A stretch of DNA of 64,000 bases, from positions 1,465,198 to 1,529,197 of the forward strand of contig NZ_FODC01000001.1 of assembly GCF_900110275.1 (NCBI RefSeq), written 5' to 3'. Positions 7,713-18,115 of this stretch are shown one piece after another. The DNA is from Duganella sp. CF517. GTDB taxonomy: Bacteria > Pseudomonadota > Gammaproteobacteria > Burkholderiales > Burkholderiaceae_D. The notes under the pieces were generated by a model. That model saw only the letters and a program-made list of their open reading frames with translations. It had not been told where the DNA came from and did not search any database. The position numbers and the translations under genes were made by a program. Numbering within the stretch: position 1 is the stretch's first letter; the number at the start of each line of letters is the position of its first letter.

Positions 7713-10225
7713 GGTCCGGCCGCCTTTTCAAGTTCGCGCACCAGCCTGGCGACGCGATCCGACAGTTTTTCGGTACTGAGCTTTTCGCGGAAGCGCTCGA
7801 CCATCAGCGCGAAGCCGAATGGCGTCGCCCGCTTGGTTCCATGATAACTGACTTGGCGCGCCTGCAACGCCTCTAATGTATTGCGCAGACGGTTCAATTC
7901 CAGTTCCTGCTCCAGCACCTCGCGCTGGGCCTGGGTGAGTAGCAGATTGCCAGCGTCGTGCTGGGTGAACACGGCGTAGAACAGCTGCGACGACGCCTGC
8001 AGCTGGCGCGCGCTTTTCGGCTGTCCCGGATAGCCCTGGAACACCAGCCCGGCGATGCGGGCGATCTCGCGGAAGCGCCGTTGCGACAGCTCGGTCGCGT
8101 TCAGGCTGGCCAGCACGTCCTCCAGCAGATGCTCGGTGCTGAACAGGTCGACGTTCGCGCCGGTGCCGCCGCTGGGGCCGATCAGCACGGCCCAGTCGAT
8201 CTCCTGCGGCGCCAGCAGCTCGAAGCCGTAGTCGTTGACGGCGATCGAAAACGTCACCGGCGTCATGCGGCCGACGCGCCACGCCAGCAACGACGCCAGC
8301 CCGATGTGCACCGAGCGTCCCGCGAACGGGAACATGAACAGGTGGCGGCCCTCGCGGCTGTGCATGCTCTCGACGACGGTGGTGTCCGGCGTCGGCAGCG
8401 CCGACCAGCGCCGCTGGATCTCCAGCAGCGGTTTGATCGCCTGCATTTCCGGTCCCTCGTAGCGGTCCAGCGTGGCCAGGCGCAACTGCTCGAGCGCCGC
8501 GTGCGCCAGCTCGGACGACATCGGCATCTTGCCGCCCTGCCAGCGCGGCACCGCCCCCTTCTTGACGCCGGTGGCGCGCCGCACGTAGGCGGTCATCTCG
8601 TGCAGGCGGACGAATTCCAGGATGCGGCCGCCGAACAGGAAATGGTCGCCCTTGCTCAGGCGCGAGATGAACGATTCCTCGACGCTGCCGATGCGCCCGC
8701 CGCTGAGATACTTGACCTGCAGCGAGCTGTCGGACACGATGGTGCCGATGCCCATGCGGTGGCGCCGGCCGAGCGCCAGGTCCGGCACGCGGTAGACGCC
8801 CTCCTCGTCCGGCAGCACGCGCCGGTACTCCGGATACACGGCCAGGGTCTGGCCGCCGCGCGCGACGAAGTCGAGCGCCCACTGCCATTCTTCGGGGCCC
8901 AGGTCGCGGTACGACCAGGCGGTGCGCACCTCCGCGTACAGCGCCTCGGAGCGGAAGCCGCCGCCCAGCGCCATCGTCACCAGATGCTGCACCAGCACGT
9001 CGAGCGGCTTGTCCGGCACCGGCCGCGCCTCGATGTCGCGCGCGGCCACCGCCTGCCGGGCGCCGGCCGCCTCCAGCAACTCCATGCTTTGCGTCGGCAC
9101 CAGGGTCAGGCGCGAGATCCGGCCCGGCGCGTGGCCGCTGCGGCCGGCCCGCTGCAACAGCCGGGCGATGCCCTTGGCGCTGCCGATCTGCAGCACGCGC
9201 TCGACCGGCAGGAAATCGACGCCCAGGTCCAGGCTGGAGGTACAAATCACCGCCTTCAGCTGTCCCTGTTTCAAGCCCTGCTCGACCCAGTCGCGCACTT
9301 CCTTGTCGAGCGAGCCGTGGTGCAGCGCGATCAGCCCGGCCCAGTCGGGGCGCGCCTCCAGCATGTGCTGGTACCACAGCTCGGCCTGCGACCGGGTGTT
9401 GGTGAACACCAGCGTGGTCGCGTGTTTTTCGATTTCCGCGATGACCGGCCCGAGCATCTGGATGCCCAGGTGGCCGCCCCACGGAAAGCGCGACGGATTG
9501 GCCGGGATCAGGGTGTCGACCTGGATCTCCTTGGCCACGTGGCCTTCGACGGTGACGCCGTCCGGCATCAGCGCCTGCCTGGCCTGCTCCAGGTTGCCCA
9601 GCGTGGCCGACAGTCCCCACACCAGCAGCGACGGGTTCCACCTGCGCAGGCGCGCCAGCGCCAGCTGCGTCTGCACGCCGCGCTTGTTGCCCATCAGCTC
9701 GTGCCACTCGTCGATGATGATCATGTCGAGCTGGGCGAACTGGGTGGCCGCCTCCGCCTTGCTCAGCAGCAGGGTCAGGCTTTCGGGCGTGGTGATCAGC
9801 GTGTCGGGCAGCTTCTTGTTCTGCCGTGCGCGTTGCGCGGAACTGGAGTCGCCGGTGCGCGCCTCGACCTGCCAGCCGGTTTTGCCGCCGGCCGCCAGTG
9901 CCGGCAGCGCCTCCAGCGACTCCTGCAATGCGCGCAAGGTATCGGCGGCCAGCGCCCGCATCGGCGTAATCCACAGTATTTTCAATCCGGCCTTGGGTTT
10001 GGCCACGGCCGCCGCGCGCTGCAACGCCGCGAACCACACCGCGTAGGTCTTGCCGGCGCCGGTGCTGGCGTGCAGCAGCCCGGAATGGCCGGCCGCCGCC
10101 GCCGCCCACACCTCGCGCTGGAACGGGAACACGCTCCAGCCGCGCGTGGCGAACCACGCCTTGGTTTGCGCGACCGCCGCCGTGGTCTTGAGCTTGGCTG
10201 GCACCGGGCCCGGGAGCCCGCTCAT
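7709..10225 (-). CDS. Ligase-associated DNA damage response DEXH-box helicase (Lhr-like)
   Basis: An 838-residue superfamily 2 helicase. Motif I is HASTGAGKT (52-60), motif II is the unusual DEWH box ([10 protein letters not shown]172-H175), and motif VI is [11 protein letters not shown]. The C-terminal half carries the Lhr-core/WH region. This form, shorter than full Lhr, belongs to the operon with the ATP ligase, MBL exonuclease and PdeM. Lhr-type enzymes move 3'-5' on DNA and unwind RNA-DNA hybrids. It overlaps both neighbours by 4 nt (ATGA), so all three should be made together. Confidence 0.93.
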   Translation of the reverse strand: MSGLPGPVPAKLKTTAAVAQTKAWFATRGWSVFPFQREVWAAAAAGHSGLLHASTGAGKTYAVWFAALQRAAAVAKPKAGLKILWITPMRALAADTLRALQESLEALPALAAGGKTGWQVEARTGDSSSAQRARQNKKLPDTLITTPESLTLLLSKAEAATQFAQLDMIIIDEWHELMGNKRGVQTQLALARLRRWNPSLLVWGLSATLGNLEQARQALMPDGVTVEGHVAKEIQVDTLIPANPSRFPWGGHLGIQMLGPVIAEIEKHATTLVFTNTRSQAELWYQHMLEARPDWAGLIALHHGSLDKEVRDWVEQGLKQGQLKAVICTSSLDLGVDFLPVERVLQIGSAKGIARLLQRAGRSGHAPGRISRLTLVPTQSMELLEAAGARQAVAARDIEARPVPDKPLDVLVQHLVTMALGGGFRSEALYAEVRTAWSYRDLGPEEWQWALDFVARGGQTLAVYPEYRRVLPDEEGVYRVPDLALGRRHRMGIGTIVSDSSLQVKYLSGGRIGSVEESFISRLSKGDHFLFGGRILEFVRLHEMTAYVRRATGVKKGAVPRWQGGKMPMSSELAHAALEQLRLATLDRYEGPEMQAIKPLLEIQRRWSALPTPDTTVVESMHSREGRHLFMFPFAGRSVHIGLASLLAWRVGRMTPVTFSIAVNDYGFELLAPQEIDWAVLIGPSGGTGANVDLFSTEHLLEDVLASLNATELSQRRFREIARIAGLVFQGYPGQPKSARQLQASSQLFYAVFTQHDAGNLLLTQAQREVLEQELELNRLRNTLEALQARQVSYHGTKRATPFGFALMVERFREKLSTEKLSDRVARLVRELEKAAGP

Positions 10226-11865
10226 GACGTCGCCAGCAGGCTTTTCAGCGTATCGAGGGTATCGGCCTCGTCGATCGTTTTATCGTCGCGCTGGCGCAGG
10301 ATGCGCGGGAAACGCACGGCGATGCCGGACTTGTGGCGCGGCGAGCTGGCGATGCCCTCGAACCCGATCTCGAACACCATGCTGGGCGTGACGCTGCGCA
10401 CCGGCCCGAATTTTTCCACCGTGGTCTTGCGGATGGCCTGGTCGACCTTGGCGATTTCGGCGTCGGTCAGGCCGGAATAGGCCTTGGCGAACGGCACCAG
10501 CTTGCGCTCGCCGCCGTCCTCCTGTTCCCACACGGCGAAGGTGTAGTCGGTGTACAGCGAGGCCCGCCGGCCATGGCCGCTTTGCGCGTAGATCAGCACG
10601 GCGTCGACGCTGTACGGGTCGATCTTCCACTTCCACCAGGTGCCGACGTTCTTGGTGCGGCCGACGCCGTACTTGGCGTCGTTCGCCTTGAGCATCATGC
10701 CCTCGACGCCGCGCTCGCGCGATTCCTCGCGGATGCGCGCCAGGTGCTCCCAGCTGTCGGCGGCGATCAGCGGCGACAGGCGCAGCTGCGGCGCCGCCTG
10801 CTGCGCGCGCAGCATGTTGACCAGCTGTTCGAGCATGCGGCGGCGCTCCGACTGCGGCAGCTCGCGCAGGTCGCGGCCGTCCATCTCCAGCAGGTCGTAG
10901 GCCACCAGCACGGCCGGCAACTCGCCCAGCAGCCGGGCCGACACCTGCTTGCGGCCCATGCGCTTTTGCAGGTCGGCGAACGGCGCCGGCGAATTGCCGC
11001 CGTGCCAGATCAAAATCTCGCCGTCGATCACCACGCCGTCCGGCAGCCGCAGCGCGGCCAGTTCCGGGAAGCGCTCGGTGATCAAATCCTCGCCGCGCGA
11101 CCACAGCCAGTTCTGCCCTTCGCGGCTGACCAGCTGCGCGCGCATGCCGTCGTATTTCCATTCGACCTGCCAGTCCGACAGCTCGCCGAGCGAGGCCGGT
11201 TCGCGCTCGAGCAGCGCGTGCGCCAGGAAGAACGGATACGGCTGGCCGCCGCGCTGCGCGTGCTCCTCCGGCGTGTGGGCGGCGATCAGCTGCAGGAAGC
11301 CGGCCGCCGTCGGGCTGACGCTGCCGTCGGTCCAGCCCATCAGGCGCTGCGCCACCAGCTTGCTGTCGAGGTTGGCGATGGCGCTGAGCGCGCGCGTCAC
11401 CAGCAGCCGCGACACGCCGACGCGGAAGCCGCCGCCGATCAGCTTGGTCAGCAGGAAGCGCTCGCGCGTATCGAGCTGGTCCCAGTACAGCAGCAGCGCC
11501 GCGCGCACCGCCTCCGGCGCGGCGCCGCGCAACGGCGCGATGCCCAGCTCGATCCAGTCGGCCAGGCCGATGTCGCTCGGCTGGCTGGGCGGCGGCAGGA
11601 TGTGGGCGATGGTCTCGGCCAGGTCGCCGACGGCGTGGTAGCACTCGTCGAACAGCCAGTCGTCGAGCCCCGAGTATTCGATGGCGAACTGGCGCAGCAG
11701 CTTGGTCGGCACCGCCTGGCGCGGCTTGCCGCCGGCCAGGAAGTACACGGCCCAGGCCGCGTCCTGCGGCGCCGCGCTGGTGAAATAGGCTTGCAGCGCC
11801 GCCAGCTTGCGGGTGGTGGAGGTCGTTTCATCGAGTTCCGCGTAAAGGCGGGCGAAATCACGCAT
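10222..11865 (-). CDS. ATP-dependent DNA ligase (ligase-associated cluster)
   Basis: A 547-residue ATP-dependent ligase. The N-terminal helical DNA-binding domain (to about residue 215) is followed by the nucleotidyltransferase core with motif I at 236-241 (WKYDGMR; Lys237 would be adenylated). Further motifs are VIDGEILIW and [17 protein letters not shown], and a C-terminal OB-fold ends in [19 protein letters not shown] and RFPRILR. It seals nicks, probably in a repair pathway separate from the replicative NAD ligase LigA. The ATG at 11865 overlaps the exonuclease stop by 8 nt, and its stop overlaps the helicase start. Confidence 0.93.
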   Translation of the reverse strand: MRDFARLYAELDETTSTTRKLAALQAYFTSAAPQDAAWAVYFLAGGKPRQAVPTKLLRQFAIEYSGLDDWLFDECYHAVGDLAETIAHILPPPSQPSDIGLADWIELGIAPLRGAAPEAVRAALLLYWDQLDTRERFLLTKLIGGGFRVGVSRLLVTRALSAIANLDSKLVAQRLMGWTDGSVSPTAAGFLQLIAAHTPEEHAQRGGQPYPFFLAHALLEREPASLGELSDWQVEWKYDGMRAQLVSREGQNWLWSRGEDLITERFPELAALRLPDGVVIDGEILIWHGGNSPAPFADLQKRMGRKQVSARLLGELPAVLVAYDLLEMDGRDLRELPQSERRRMLEQLVNMLRAQQAAPQLRLSPLIAADSWEHLARIREESRERGVEGMMLKANDAKYGVGRTKNVGTWWKWKIDPYSVDAVLIYAQSGHGRRASLYTDYTFAVWEQEDGGERKLVPFAKAYSGLTDAEIAKVDQAIRKTTVEKFGPVRSVTPSMVFEIGFEGIASSPRHKSGIAVRFPRILRQRDDKTIDEADTLDTLKSLLATS

Positions 11866-12964
11866 CGGCGGCTCCTTGCGTCACGGGGGCGCCGGCGTCG
11901 GCCCCGGCGGCGGCGGTGGCGGCGGGGTCGGCCGCAATGCCGGCCGCCGCGACCTCGTCGGCCTCGTCATCGCCGTATTCGGTGTCGAAGCCGCTGGCCT
12001 GCAAGCCCTGCTGCTGCAACCAGCGCACCAGCACCGGGATCGAGCCGTGGGTGACGATCACGCGCTCGGCGCCGGTGGCGGAGATCGCCTGCATCAGTCC
12101 CGGCCAGTCGGCGTGGTCGGACAGCACGAAGCCGCGATCGACGCCGCGCCGGCGGCGCGCGCCGCGCAGCTGCATCCAGCCGCTGGCGAAGGCGTCGCTG
12201 AAGTCGCCGAAGCGCTTGATCCACGGCGAGCCGGCCGCCGACGGCGGCGCGATCACCATGGCGCGGCCGATGGCCTGCTTGTCGACCTCGCCCACCATGA
12301 CGGTCGGCGGCAGCCACACGCCGTCGTCGCGGTAGACCTGGTTCAGCGTTTGCACCGCGCCGTGGCAGATGATCGGCCCGATGTCGGGGTCCAGTCCGCT
12401 CAGGATGCGCTGCGCCTTGCCGAAGCTGTAGCACTGCATGACGCTGGCGCGGCCCTGCTCGGCGTTGGAGCGCCACCAGTCGTTGATGTCGTCGTACACT
12501 TCCTGCTGCGGCTGCCATTGGTAGATCGGCAGGCCGAAGGTCGATTCGGTGATGAAGGTATCGCAGCGCACCGGCTCGAACGGCGCGCAGGTGCTGTCCG
12601 GCTCGACCTTGTAGTCGCCGGACGCCACCCACACCCGCCCCTGGTGCTCCATGCGCACCTGCGCCGACCCCAGCACGTGCCCGGCCGGGTGCAGCGAGAT
12701 CGTCACGCCGTTGTGCACCACCCGCTCGCCATAGGCCAGGCCCTCGATGTGGATCGGGCCCAGGCGCGACTTGACCACGTTCACGCCCGTCTCGGCCGTC
12801 AGATAGTGCTGATGGCCGCCCCGGGCGTGGTCGCCGTGCGCGTGGGTGATGACGGCCCGTTCCACCGGCCGCCAGGGGTCGATGTAGAACTGGCCCGGCA
12901 CGCAATACAGGCCTTCCTTGCGGACGACCACCAGATCGGATTGGGTTGATGCGGTTGTGGACAT
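11858..12964 (-). CDS. Ligase-associated DNA damage response exonuclease (MBL/beta-CASP fold)
   Basis: A 368-residue metallo-beta-lactamase-fold nuclease related to SNM1/CPSF73. The zinc motif HAHGDHARGGH spans 41-51, the second histidine lies in HPAGHVLGSAQV, and an aspartate lies in ASGDYKVEPD. The C-terminal beta-CASP part has LSDHADWPGLMQAI and VIVTHGSIPVLVRWL. The tail from about 330 is an Ala/Gly-rich low-complexity extension. It is the first gene of the repair operon (exonuclease, ligase, helicase, PdeM), with its ATG at 12964. Processing of DNA ends before ligation is inferred from the family. Confidence 0.92.
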   Translation of the reverse strand: MSTTASTQSDLVVVRKEGLYCVPGQFYIDPWRPVERAVITHAHGDHARGGHQHYLTAETGVNVVKSRLGPIHIEGLAYGERVVHNGVTISLHPAGHVLGSAQVRMEHQGRVWVASGDYKVEPDSTCAPFEPVRCDTFITESTFGLPIYQWQPQQEVYDDINDWWRSNAEQGRASVMQCYSFGKAQRILSGLDPDIGPIICHGAVQTLNQVYRDDGVWLPPTVMVGEVDKQAIGRAMVIAPPSAAGSPWIKRFGDFSDAFASGWMQLRGARRRRGVDRGFVLSDHADWPGLMQAISATGAERVIVTHGSIPVLVRWLQQQGLQASGFDTEYGDDEADEVAAAGIAADPAATAAAGADAGAPVTQGAADA

Positions 12965-13047
12965 GGACAGCTTTCAGAAACGGCGTTTAGCCACGATAGC
13001 CGATTCTGTCGCCCGTCATATGCCTCCGTCTGTCAGGCAGCGCACCT

Positions 13048-13296
13048 TCATAAGGGATCGATGAACTCCGCCATGAAGCCGTTGTTGTCGTCTTCGTGGC
13101 CGTTGATGACGACGTGTTCGTCGCCTATCATCATCATGGCGGCGAGGTCGAGGCCTCCTACAGTTGGGCTTGGCTGTGCCGGCCCGCCCTCGCCGCCGGT
13201 GTGTCGCTTTTGCTGCGGTTGCTGTTGTTCTTGCTTGTCATTATTTTTTTGCTTGCCCTGACGCTGTGAGTCGGCGTTCTTTTTTCTGGTCGACAT
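13048..13296 (-). CDS. Small hypothetical protein, Lys/Gln-rich
   Basis: An 82-residue protein not recognised. Residues 1-45 are almost wholly charged or Gln (KKNADSQRQGKQKNNDKQEQ), then comes a more ordered tail (GGLDLAAMMMIGDEHVVING) ending in an acidic EDDNNGFMAEFIDPL. Local base use is more A/T-rich than its neighbours. The ATG at 13296 is the only good start, with GGAAA before it. It stands alone, 83 nt after the repair operon promoter region on the same strand. Coding is probable but not certain. Confidence 0.55.
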   Translation of the reverse strand: MSTRKKNADSQRQGKQKNNDKQEQQQPQQKRHTGGEGGPAQPSPTVGGLDLAAMMMIGDEHVVINGHEDDNNGFMAEFIDPL

Positions 13297-13428
13297 AAAT
13301 TTTCCGTTTGGATTGGTAAAAGACGCGTCTCATAGAAGTCGTGACGCACTGCGACAAGAGTAGCTCGCATGGCAGGCGCGCGCCATCGGAGACTGCCTAC
13401 ATTTACCGTAGGAGGGACGTGGCCCCAA

Positions 13429-14394
13429 TCAGGCGTTCACGCCTTTCATGCCCTCCCGCGGATACCGCGCGCCGGCCGCCATCCCCGCCGGCAACGCGGC
13501 GTTGATCCCGTCCAGCTCGGCCCCGGTCAGTACAACCCGCAAGGCGCCCAGGTTCTCCAGCAAGTAAGCGCTGCGCTTGGTGCCCGGGATGGGCACCACT
13601 TCGCACCCGTGCGCGCCGGCCTGCGCCAGCAGCCAGGCCAGCGCCAGCTGGGCCGGGGTGCAGCCCTTGTCGTCGGCGATGCGCCGCACGCTATCGGCGA
13701 TGCGCTGGTTGGCCTGGCGATTCTCATCGGCAAAGCGGGGACTTAAAGTGCGGAAGTCCCCCGCTTGCAAGGCGGCGAGCTTCCCCGTCAGGAAGCCGCG
13801 TCCCAGCGGGCTGTAGGCGCAGAACATGGCGCCGATGTCGCGGCACGCGCGCAACACGCCGTCTTCCGGATCGCGGGTCCACAGCGAATACTCGCTCTGG
13901 ACGGCGGCGATCGGGTGGATCGCCGCCGCGCGCAGCAAGGTGGCCGGAGACACCTCGCACAGGCCGATGGCGCCGATCTTGCCCTGCCGGACCAGCTCGC
14001 CAAGCGCGCCGATCGCATCCTCGAGCGGCGTCTGTTCCAGATTCAAACGATGCATATAATATAAATCGATATGATCGACGCCCAGCCGCGCCAGCGACGC
14101 CTCGCACGCCTGACGGATGTACGCGGGCGAATTGTCGACGCGCCGCGCGTAACTGCCCTTCTCGCGCACCAGGCCGAACTTGGTGGCGATGACCACCCGA
14201 TCGCGCTTGCCGCGAAGAAAACGGCCCAGCAATTCCTCGTTGTGGCCGGCGCCATAGCTGTCGGCGGTGTCGAACAGCGTGACGCCGTGGGCGAACGCGG
14301 TCTCCAGCGTCTGCAGCGACTGGGCGTCGTCGGTGGCGCCGTAGAATTCGGACATGCCCATGCAGCCCAGTCCCATGCGCGAGTGTTTGTTCAT
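13429..14394 (-). CDS. Aldo/keto reductase
   Basis: A 321-residue NADPH-dependent oxidoreductase of the AKR fold (AKR13/YakC-like). The N-terminal [13 protein letters not shown] motif, the catalytic Asp/Tyr segment [17 protein letters not shown], Lys in [12 protein letters not shown] and His in DLYYMHR are all present. [16 protein letters not shown] binds the cofactor phosphate. I place the start at the ATG at 14394 (MNKHSRMG); the frame stays open for another 820 bases upstream, but that overlaps the divergent LysR gene and has no protein character. Divergence from a LysR gene suggests control by it. The substrate is unknown. Confidence 0.9.
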   Translation of the reverse strand: MNKHSRMGLGCMGMSEFYGATDDAQSLQTLETAFAHGVTLFDTADSYGAGHNEELLGRFLRGKRDRVVIATKFGLVREKGSYARRVDNSPAYIRQACEASLARLGVDHIDLYYMHRLNLEQTPLEDAIGALGELVRQGKIGAIGLCEVSPATLLRAAAIHPIAAVQSEYSLWTRDPEDGVLRACRDIGAMFCAYSPLGRGFLTGKLAALQAGDFRTLSPRFADENRQANQRIADSVRRIADDKGCTPAQLALAWLLAQAGAHGCEVVPIPGTKRSAYLLENLGALRVVLTGAELDGINAALPAGMAAGARYPREGMKGVNA

Positions 14395-14477
14395 GATGTG
14401 CTCCGGTTGGTTGATGACAAGCGGCGATGACAAGCAGTCTAGGGCCGCCGCGCGGCGCGCGGAATGTCCGAATTCGT

Positions 14478-14494
14478 GATACCTTTTAGGTATC
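14478..14494. promoter_or_regulatory. Probable LysR operator (17-bp palindrome)
   Basis: GATACC-TTTTA-GGTATC is a perfect inverted repeat with a T-N11-A core, lying immediately before the LysR ATG at 14495 and 84 bp before the aldo/keto reductase start. Its position suggests self-repression plus control of the divergent reductase gene. Confidence 0.65.
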
Positions 14495-15379
14495 ATGAGA
14501 CAACTCGACACCCACGCGCTGCGCATGTTCGTCGCCGTCGCCCAATGCCTGAACTTCCGCCAGGCCGCCGAACAGCTGCACATGACGCAGCCGCCGCTGA
14601 GCCGCGCCGTGCGGCAACTGGAGCAGCGGCTCGGCGTCGGCCTGTTCGAGCGCGACACCCGGCACGTGGCGCTGACCAGCGCCGCCGCCGCCCTGCTGCC
14701 GCGCGCGCTGCGCATCCTGGCGCTGCTCGACGAGGCCGAACTGGCGCTGCGGGCCGAGCGGCAGCAGCAGCGCCGCCCGCTGCGCCTGGGGTTGACCCGT
14801 TCGATGGAATCGGACCTGTTCCGCCGCTTCACCGACGCGCTGTCGGCCCAGGCCGGCGCGGCCGCGGACATCGTCGTCGACGACTCGCCCCGGCTGGTCG
14901 CGCGCCTGCGCGCGCGGCGGCTGGACGCGGCCATCATCGCCCTGCCGACCACCACCTTCGATCTGCCAGTCACGAGGCTGGGCAGCCAGCCGATGCTGGT
15001 GGCCTTGTCCAGCCGCCACCCGCTGGCCAGGCGCCGCGCGCTGTCGCTGGCCGATTTGCAAGACCAGCCCGTGTTCTGGTTCGAGCGGGCGCGCCAGCCG
15101 GCGTTTTTCGACCACTGCCACAGGGTGTTCCGCGAGCTCGGTTTCGCGCCGTCGTTCGTGCGCGAGCCGCCGGACCACCACGTGCTGCTGAGCGAAGTGG
15201 CGGCCGGCAACGGCATCGCGCTGCTGCCGGCGTCGTTCGCCGCGATCGCACGCCCTGGCGTGGCCTACCGCAAGCTGGGCGAGGGCGAACGGCTCGCCAC
15301 CGGCCTGGGCCTGGTCGTGGCGGACGGCCATGCCGACGCCGCACTGCTGGCGCGCGTGGCCACGCAGACGCTGGCTTGA
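14495..15379 (+). CDS. LysR-family transcriptional regulator
   Basis: A 294-residue regulator. The winged helix-turn-helix spans residues 1-60 (LRMFVAVAQCLNFRQAAEQL, QPPLSRAVRQLEQRLGVGLF), followed by a type 2 periplasmic-binding-fold sensor domain (PLRLGLTRSMESDLF to the C-terminus). It is divergent from the aldo/keto reductase at 13429-14394, and a perfect T-N11-A palindrome abuts its start. By the usual LysR arrangement it should control that gene in response to an unknown small molecule. Confidence 0.93.
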   Translation: MRQLDTHALRMFVAVAQCLNFRQAAEQLHMTQPPLSRAVRQLEQRLGVGLFERDTRHVALTSAAAALLPRALRILALLDEAELALRAERQQQRRPLRLGLTRSMESDLFRRFTDALSAQAGAAADIVVDDSPRLVARLRARRLDAAIIALPTTTFDLPVTRLGSQPMLVALSSRHPLARRRALSLADLQDQPVFWFERARQPAFFDHCHRVFRELGFAPSFVREPPDHHVLLSEVAAGNGIALLPASFAAIARPGVAYRKLGEGERLATGLGLVVADGHADAALLARVATQTLA

Positions 15380-15501
15380 CCCCGGCCGCTGCGCGTCCGG
15401 CCCGCTTGGGCTACCATAGCGGCTTGGCCGAAGCCCACCCGCGCTTCGCGGACCCTCAATCGACAAAATTGATTAATTGATTAATAGATATTAAGAATAT
15501 T

Positions 15502-16008
15502 ATGACCTTTACCCTCAGCGACACCGCCTACGGCACCGACACCCCGCAAGCCAAGATTGCCATGTTCGACGACCTGCGCTCGCAACTGGCGGGCCTGGTG
15601 CACGGCGAGCGCGACTTGATCGCCAACACCGCGAACTTCAGTTCGCTCGTGTTCAACAGCATGCCGGGCTTGAACTGGGCCGGGTTCTACTTCCTCAAGG
15701 GCGACGAGCTGGTGCTCGGACCGTTCCAGGGCAAGCCGGCCTGCATCCGCATCAAAAAGGGACGCGGGGTGTGCGGCACCACCGTGGTGGAGGGCAAGTC
15801 GATCGTCGTGCCGGACGTGCACGCGTTCCCGGGCCATATCGCCTGCGATGTGAATTCGCGTTCGGAATTGGTGGTGCCGGTGCGCGGCGCCAACGGCGAA
15901 ATCATCGGCGTGTTCGATCTGGACAGCCCGCTGCCGAACCGCTTCGACCAGACCGACGCCGACGGCATCGAGGCGCTGGTCATGGTGCTGGAGGCGACGC
16001 TGGTTTAG
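15502..16008 (+). CDS. msrC: Free methionine-(R)-sulfoxide reductase (GAF domain)
   Basis: A 168-residue single GAF-domain enzyme that reduces free methionine-R-sulfoxide with thioredoxin. The three cysteines of the family are all present, in GKPACIRI, GRGVCGTT and GHIACDVNSR, and the GAF core reads WAGFYFLKGDELVLGPFQG. An A/T-rich stretch with a doubled ATTGATTA (15470-15487) precedes it and probably includes the promoter. Its last 4 bases overlap the convergent sigma factor gene. Confidence 0.92.
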   Translation: MTFTLSDTAYGTDTPQAKIAMFDDLRSQLAGLVHGERDLIANTANFSSLVFNSMPGLNWAGFYFLKGDELVLGPFQGKPACIRIKKGRGVCGTTVVEGKSIVVPDVHAFPGHIACDVNSRSELVVPVRGANGEIIGVFDLDSPLPNRFDQTDADGIEALVMVLEATLV

Positions 16009-17273
16009 CGCAACTGGGCGGCGCGGGCCAGCAGCAAGGTCCGCTCGCGCGCGTTCTGCGTCAACTGCGCGGCGCGTTCCAGCTCCACCCGCGCCTCGTC
16101 GTTGCGTCCCAGCCTGGCCAGCAAATCGCCCCGCACGCTCGGCAGCAGGTGGTAATTCTTCAGCGCCGCCACCTCCAGCAAGCCGTCCGCCACCTCCAGC
16201 CCCGCCTCCGCCCCGAACGCCATCGACACCGCCACCGCCCGGTTGAGCTCGACCACCGGCGACGGCGCCAGCTGCGACAACGCGTCGTACAAGGCGGCGA
16301 TCCGCCCCCAGTCGGTATCGGCGGCCAGCCGCGCCCGCGCATGGCAGGCGGCGATCGCGGCCTGCACCCCATACGGCCCCAGCCCCCTGCCGGTGCGCTC
16401 GGCCCGCGCCAGCGCCGACAAGCCGCGCCGTATCAGCAACTGGTCCCAGCGCGACCTGTCCTGCTCCAGCAACAGGATCGGCTCGCCGCCCGGCCCCACC
16501 CGTGCGCGCGCGCGCGACGACTGGATCTCCATCAGCGCCACCAGCCCGTGCACCTCCGGCTCGCGCGGCGCCAGCTCGGCCAGGATGCGTCCCAGCCGCA
16601 GCGCCTCCTCGCACAACGCCGGCCGCATCCAGTCGGCGCCGGCGCTGGCCGAATAGCCTTCGTTGTAGATCAGATAGACCACCTGCAGCACCGACGCCAG
16701 CCGCTCGCCCAGCTCGTGCGCGCGCGGCGCCTCGAACGGCACCCTGGCCTCGGCCAGGGTGCGCTTGGCGCGCACGATGCGCTGCGCCACCGTCGACTCC
16801 GGCACCAGGAAGGCGCGCGCGATCTCCTCGGTGCTCAGGCCGCCCAGCAGGCGCAACGTCAGCGCCACCCGGCCGTCGGTCGGCAACACCGGATGGCAGG
16901 CCACGAACACCAGCCGCAGCAAATCGTCGCCGATGTCGTTTTCCAGCGCGTCGGCCACGGCCGCCTCCAGGTCCGGCGCGGCGTCCTGCAACATGCCTTC
17001 GATTTCGTGGGTGAGCGCCGGCTCCTTTTCCTGGTGCAGCTGGCGCCGCCGCAGCACGTCCAGCGCGCGGTTCTTGGCGACGGTGGTCAGCCACGCGGCC
17101 GGCTGCCCGGGCACGCCGGCCTCGGGCCAGCGCTCCAGCGCCAGCACCAGCGCGTCCTGCGCCAGCTCCTCGGCCTGGCCGACGTCGCGCAGCATGCGCG
17201 CCAGCACGGCGATGATCTTGGCCGATTCCATCCGCCATACCGCTTCGACGATCCGGGCGACGTCAGAGGCCAC
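16005..17273 (-). CDS. ECF42-type RNA polymerase sigma factor with C-terminal TPR extension
   Basis: A 422-residue ECF sigma factor, about twice the usual length. The sigma2 region is at 9-75 (LARMLRDVGQAEELAQDALV, AWLTTVAKNRALDVLRRR) and sigma4 at about 130-180 (LTLRLLGGLSTEEIARAFLV). The C-terminal 230 residues contain the DUF6596 signature VVYLIYNEGYSAS and helical repeats ending in LLARLGRNDEARVELERAA. This architecture and a location beside DGPF/YCII genes are the hallmarks of group ECF42, in which no anti-sigma factor is found and the C-terminal part controls activity. It overlaps the upstream YCII gene by 11 nt, and its target may be its own operon. Confidence 0.9.
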   Translation of the reverse strand: MASDVARIVEAVWRMESAKIIAVLARMLRDVGQAEELAQDALVLALERWPEAGVPGQPAAWLTTVAKNRALDVLRRRQLHQEKEPALTHEIEGMLQDAAPDLEAAVADALENDIGDDLLRLVFVACHPVLPTDGRVALTLRLLGGLSTEEIARAFLVPESTVAQRIVRAKRTLAEARVPFEAPRAHELGERLASVLQVVYLIYNEGYSASAGADWMRPALCEEALRLGRILAELAPREPEVHGLVALMEIQSSRARARVGPGGEPILLLEQDRSRWDQLLIRRGLSALARAERTGRGLGPYGVQAAIAACHARARLAADTDWGRIAALYDALSQLAPSPVVELNRAVAVSMAFGAEAGLEVADGLLEVAALKNYHLLPSVRGDLLARLGRNDEARVELERAAQLTQNARERTLLLARAAQLR

Positions 17274-18075
17274 GGTTGTTCCTGCCGAAGGCGCCGCGCA
17301 GGCCCGCTTCCAGCAACTCGGCGCGCAGGCGCTCCTCGGCCGCGCGCATCTCCGGCGTGAATTCCTGGTGCTCGATGCGCTCGCACGCCTCGCGCAGCTC
17401 CAGGGTCAGGTCGCCCCGGTGCGGATACGGATAGGCCTGGGCCCAGGCGATCGCCTCGTCGCGCGTGGCCGCCTGCACCATCCAGTAGCCGGCGATCAAT
17501 TCCTTCACCTCGGTGAACGGCCCGTCGACCACCGTGGTCTTCGAATTGGCGAAATGCACGCGCGCGCCGCTGCCGGTGCCGCGCAGGCCGGCGCCGGCCA
17601 GCAGCACGCGCTCGCGCACGGCCGCCTCGTTGCGCTCGTTCATGCGGTCGATGACTTCCGGCGGCGGCGCCAGGTCGGCCTCCGCCTCGACATCCGAGCG
17701 CAGGAACACCACGTAGCGCTTGAGCGCGACATCGCGCTGCGGCAGGTTGCCCAGCACCGTGCCGCGCTCGTCGATGCTGTGGCAACCGCCGACGCAGCCG
17801 GGATCGCGGATTTCATAGACCGCGCCGCTGTCGAACAGCGGCCACCAGCGCACCTGCTCGATGACGTCCTCGCGCGAGGCCGCCTCGACCAGGGTGAAAC
17901 CGGCGACCAGCTCCTTGGGCGAAAACGGGCCGTCGCTGCGCAGCCACTCGCCGTCGCGGCGCGTCAGGCGCACCGCCTCGGTGCTGGGACGCAGGAAAAC
18001 GCCCGGTTCCAGCGCCGGCGGCTGCTCGCCGCGCTCGGTGCTCTGGTTGGCGCGGCGCAGTACCATGAATTCCAT
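17263..18075 (-). CDS. Tandem YCII/DGPF-domain protein
   Basis: A 270-residue protein with two YCII-related modules: residues 1-110 (SDGPFSPKELVAGF) and about 115-240 (KRYVVFLRSD, VVDGPFTEVKELIAGYWMV). The DGPF motif defines the family that travels with ECF42 sigma factors. The first module looks divergent and has a GCVGGCHS insert with two cysteines. Function is unknown; a sensory or enzymatic role upstream of the sigma factor is suspected. It overlaps the sigma factor start by 11 nt. Confidence 0.88.
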   Translation of the reverse strand: MEFMVLRRANQSTERGEQPPALEPGVFLRPSTEAVRLTRRDGEWLRSDGPFSPKELVAGFTLVEAASREDVIEQVRWWPLFDSGAVYEIRDPGCVGGCHSIDERGTVLGNLPQRDVALKRYVVFLRSDVEAEADLAPPPEVIDRMNERNEAAVRERVLLAGAGLRGTGSGARVHFANSKTTVVDGPFTEVKELIAGYWMVQAATRDEAIAWAQAYPYPHRGDLTLELREACERIEHQEFTPEMRAAEERLRAELLEAGLRGAFGRNNRGL

Positions 18076-18115
18076 TGCTTGCTCCTGATAAAGATTTAAC
18101 GTAAAGGTAGCAGCT

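Noticed and set aside
7958..10480. Plus-strand 840-codon frame opposite the helicase
   Set aside because: A GC-rich antisense shadow; the minus strand has all helicase motifs.
13429..15216. A 595-codon frame containing the aldo/keto reductase with a long N-terminal extension
   Set aside because: The extension lies antisense to the LysR gene and has no domain character. The enzyme starts at the ATG at 14394.
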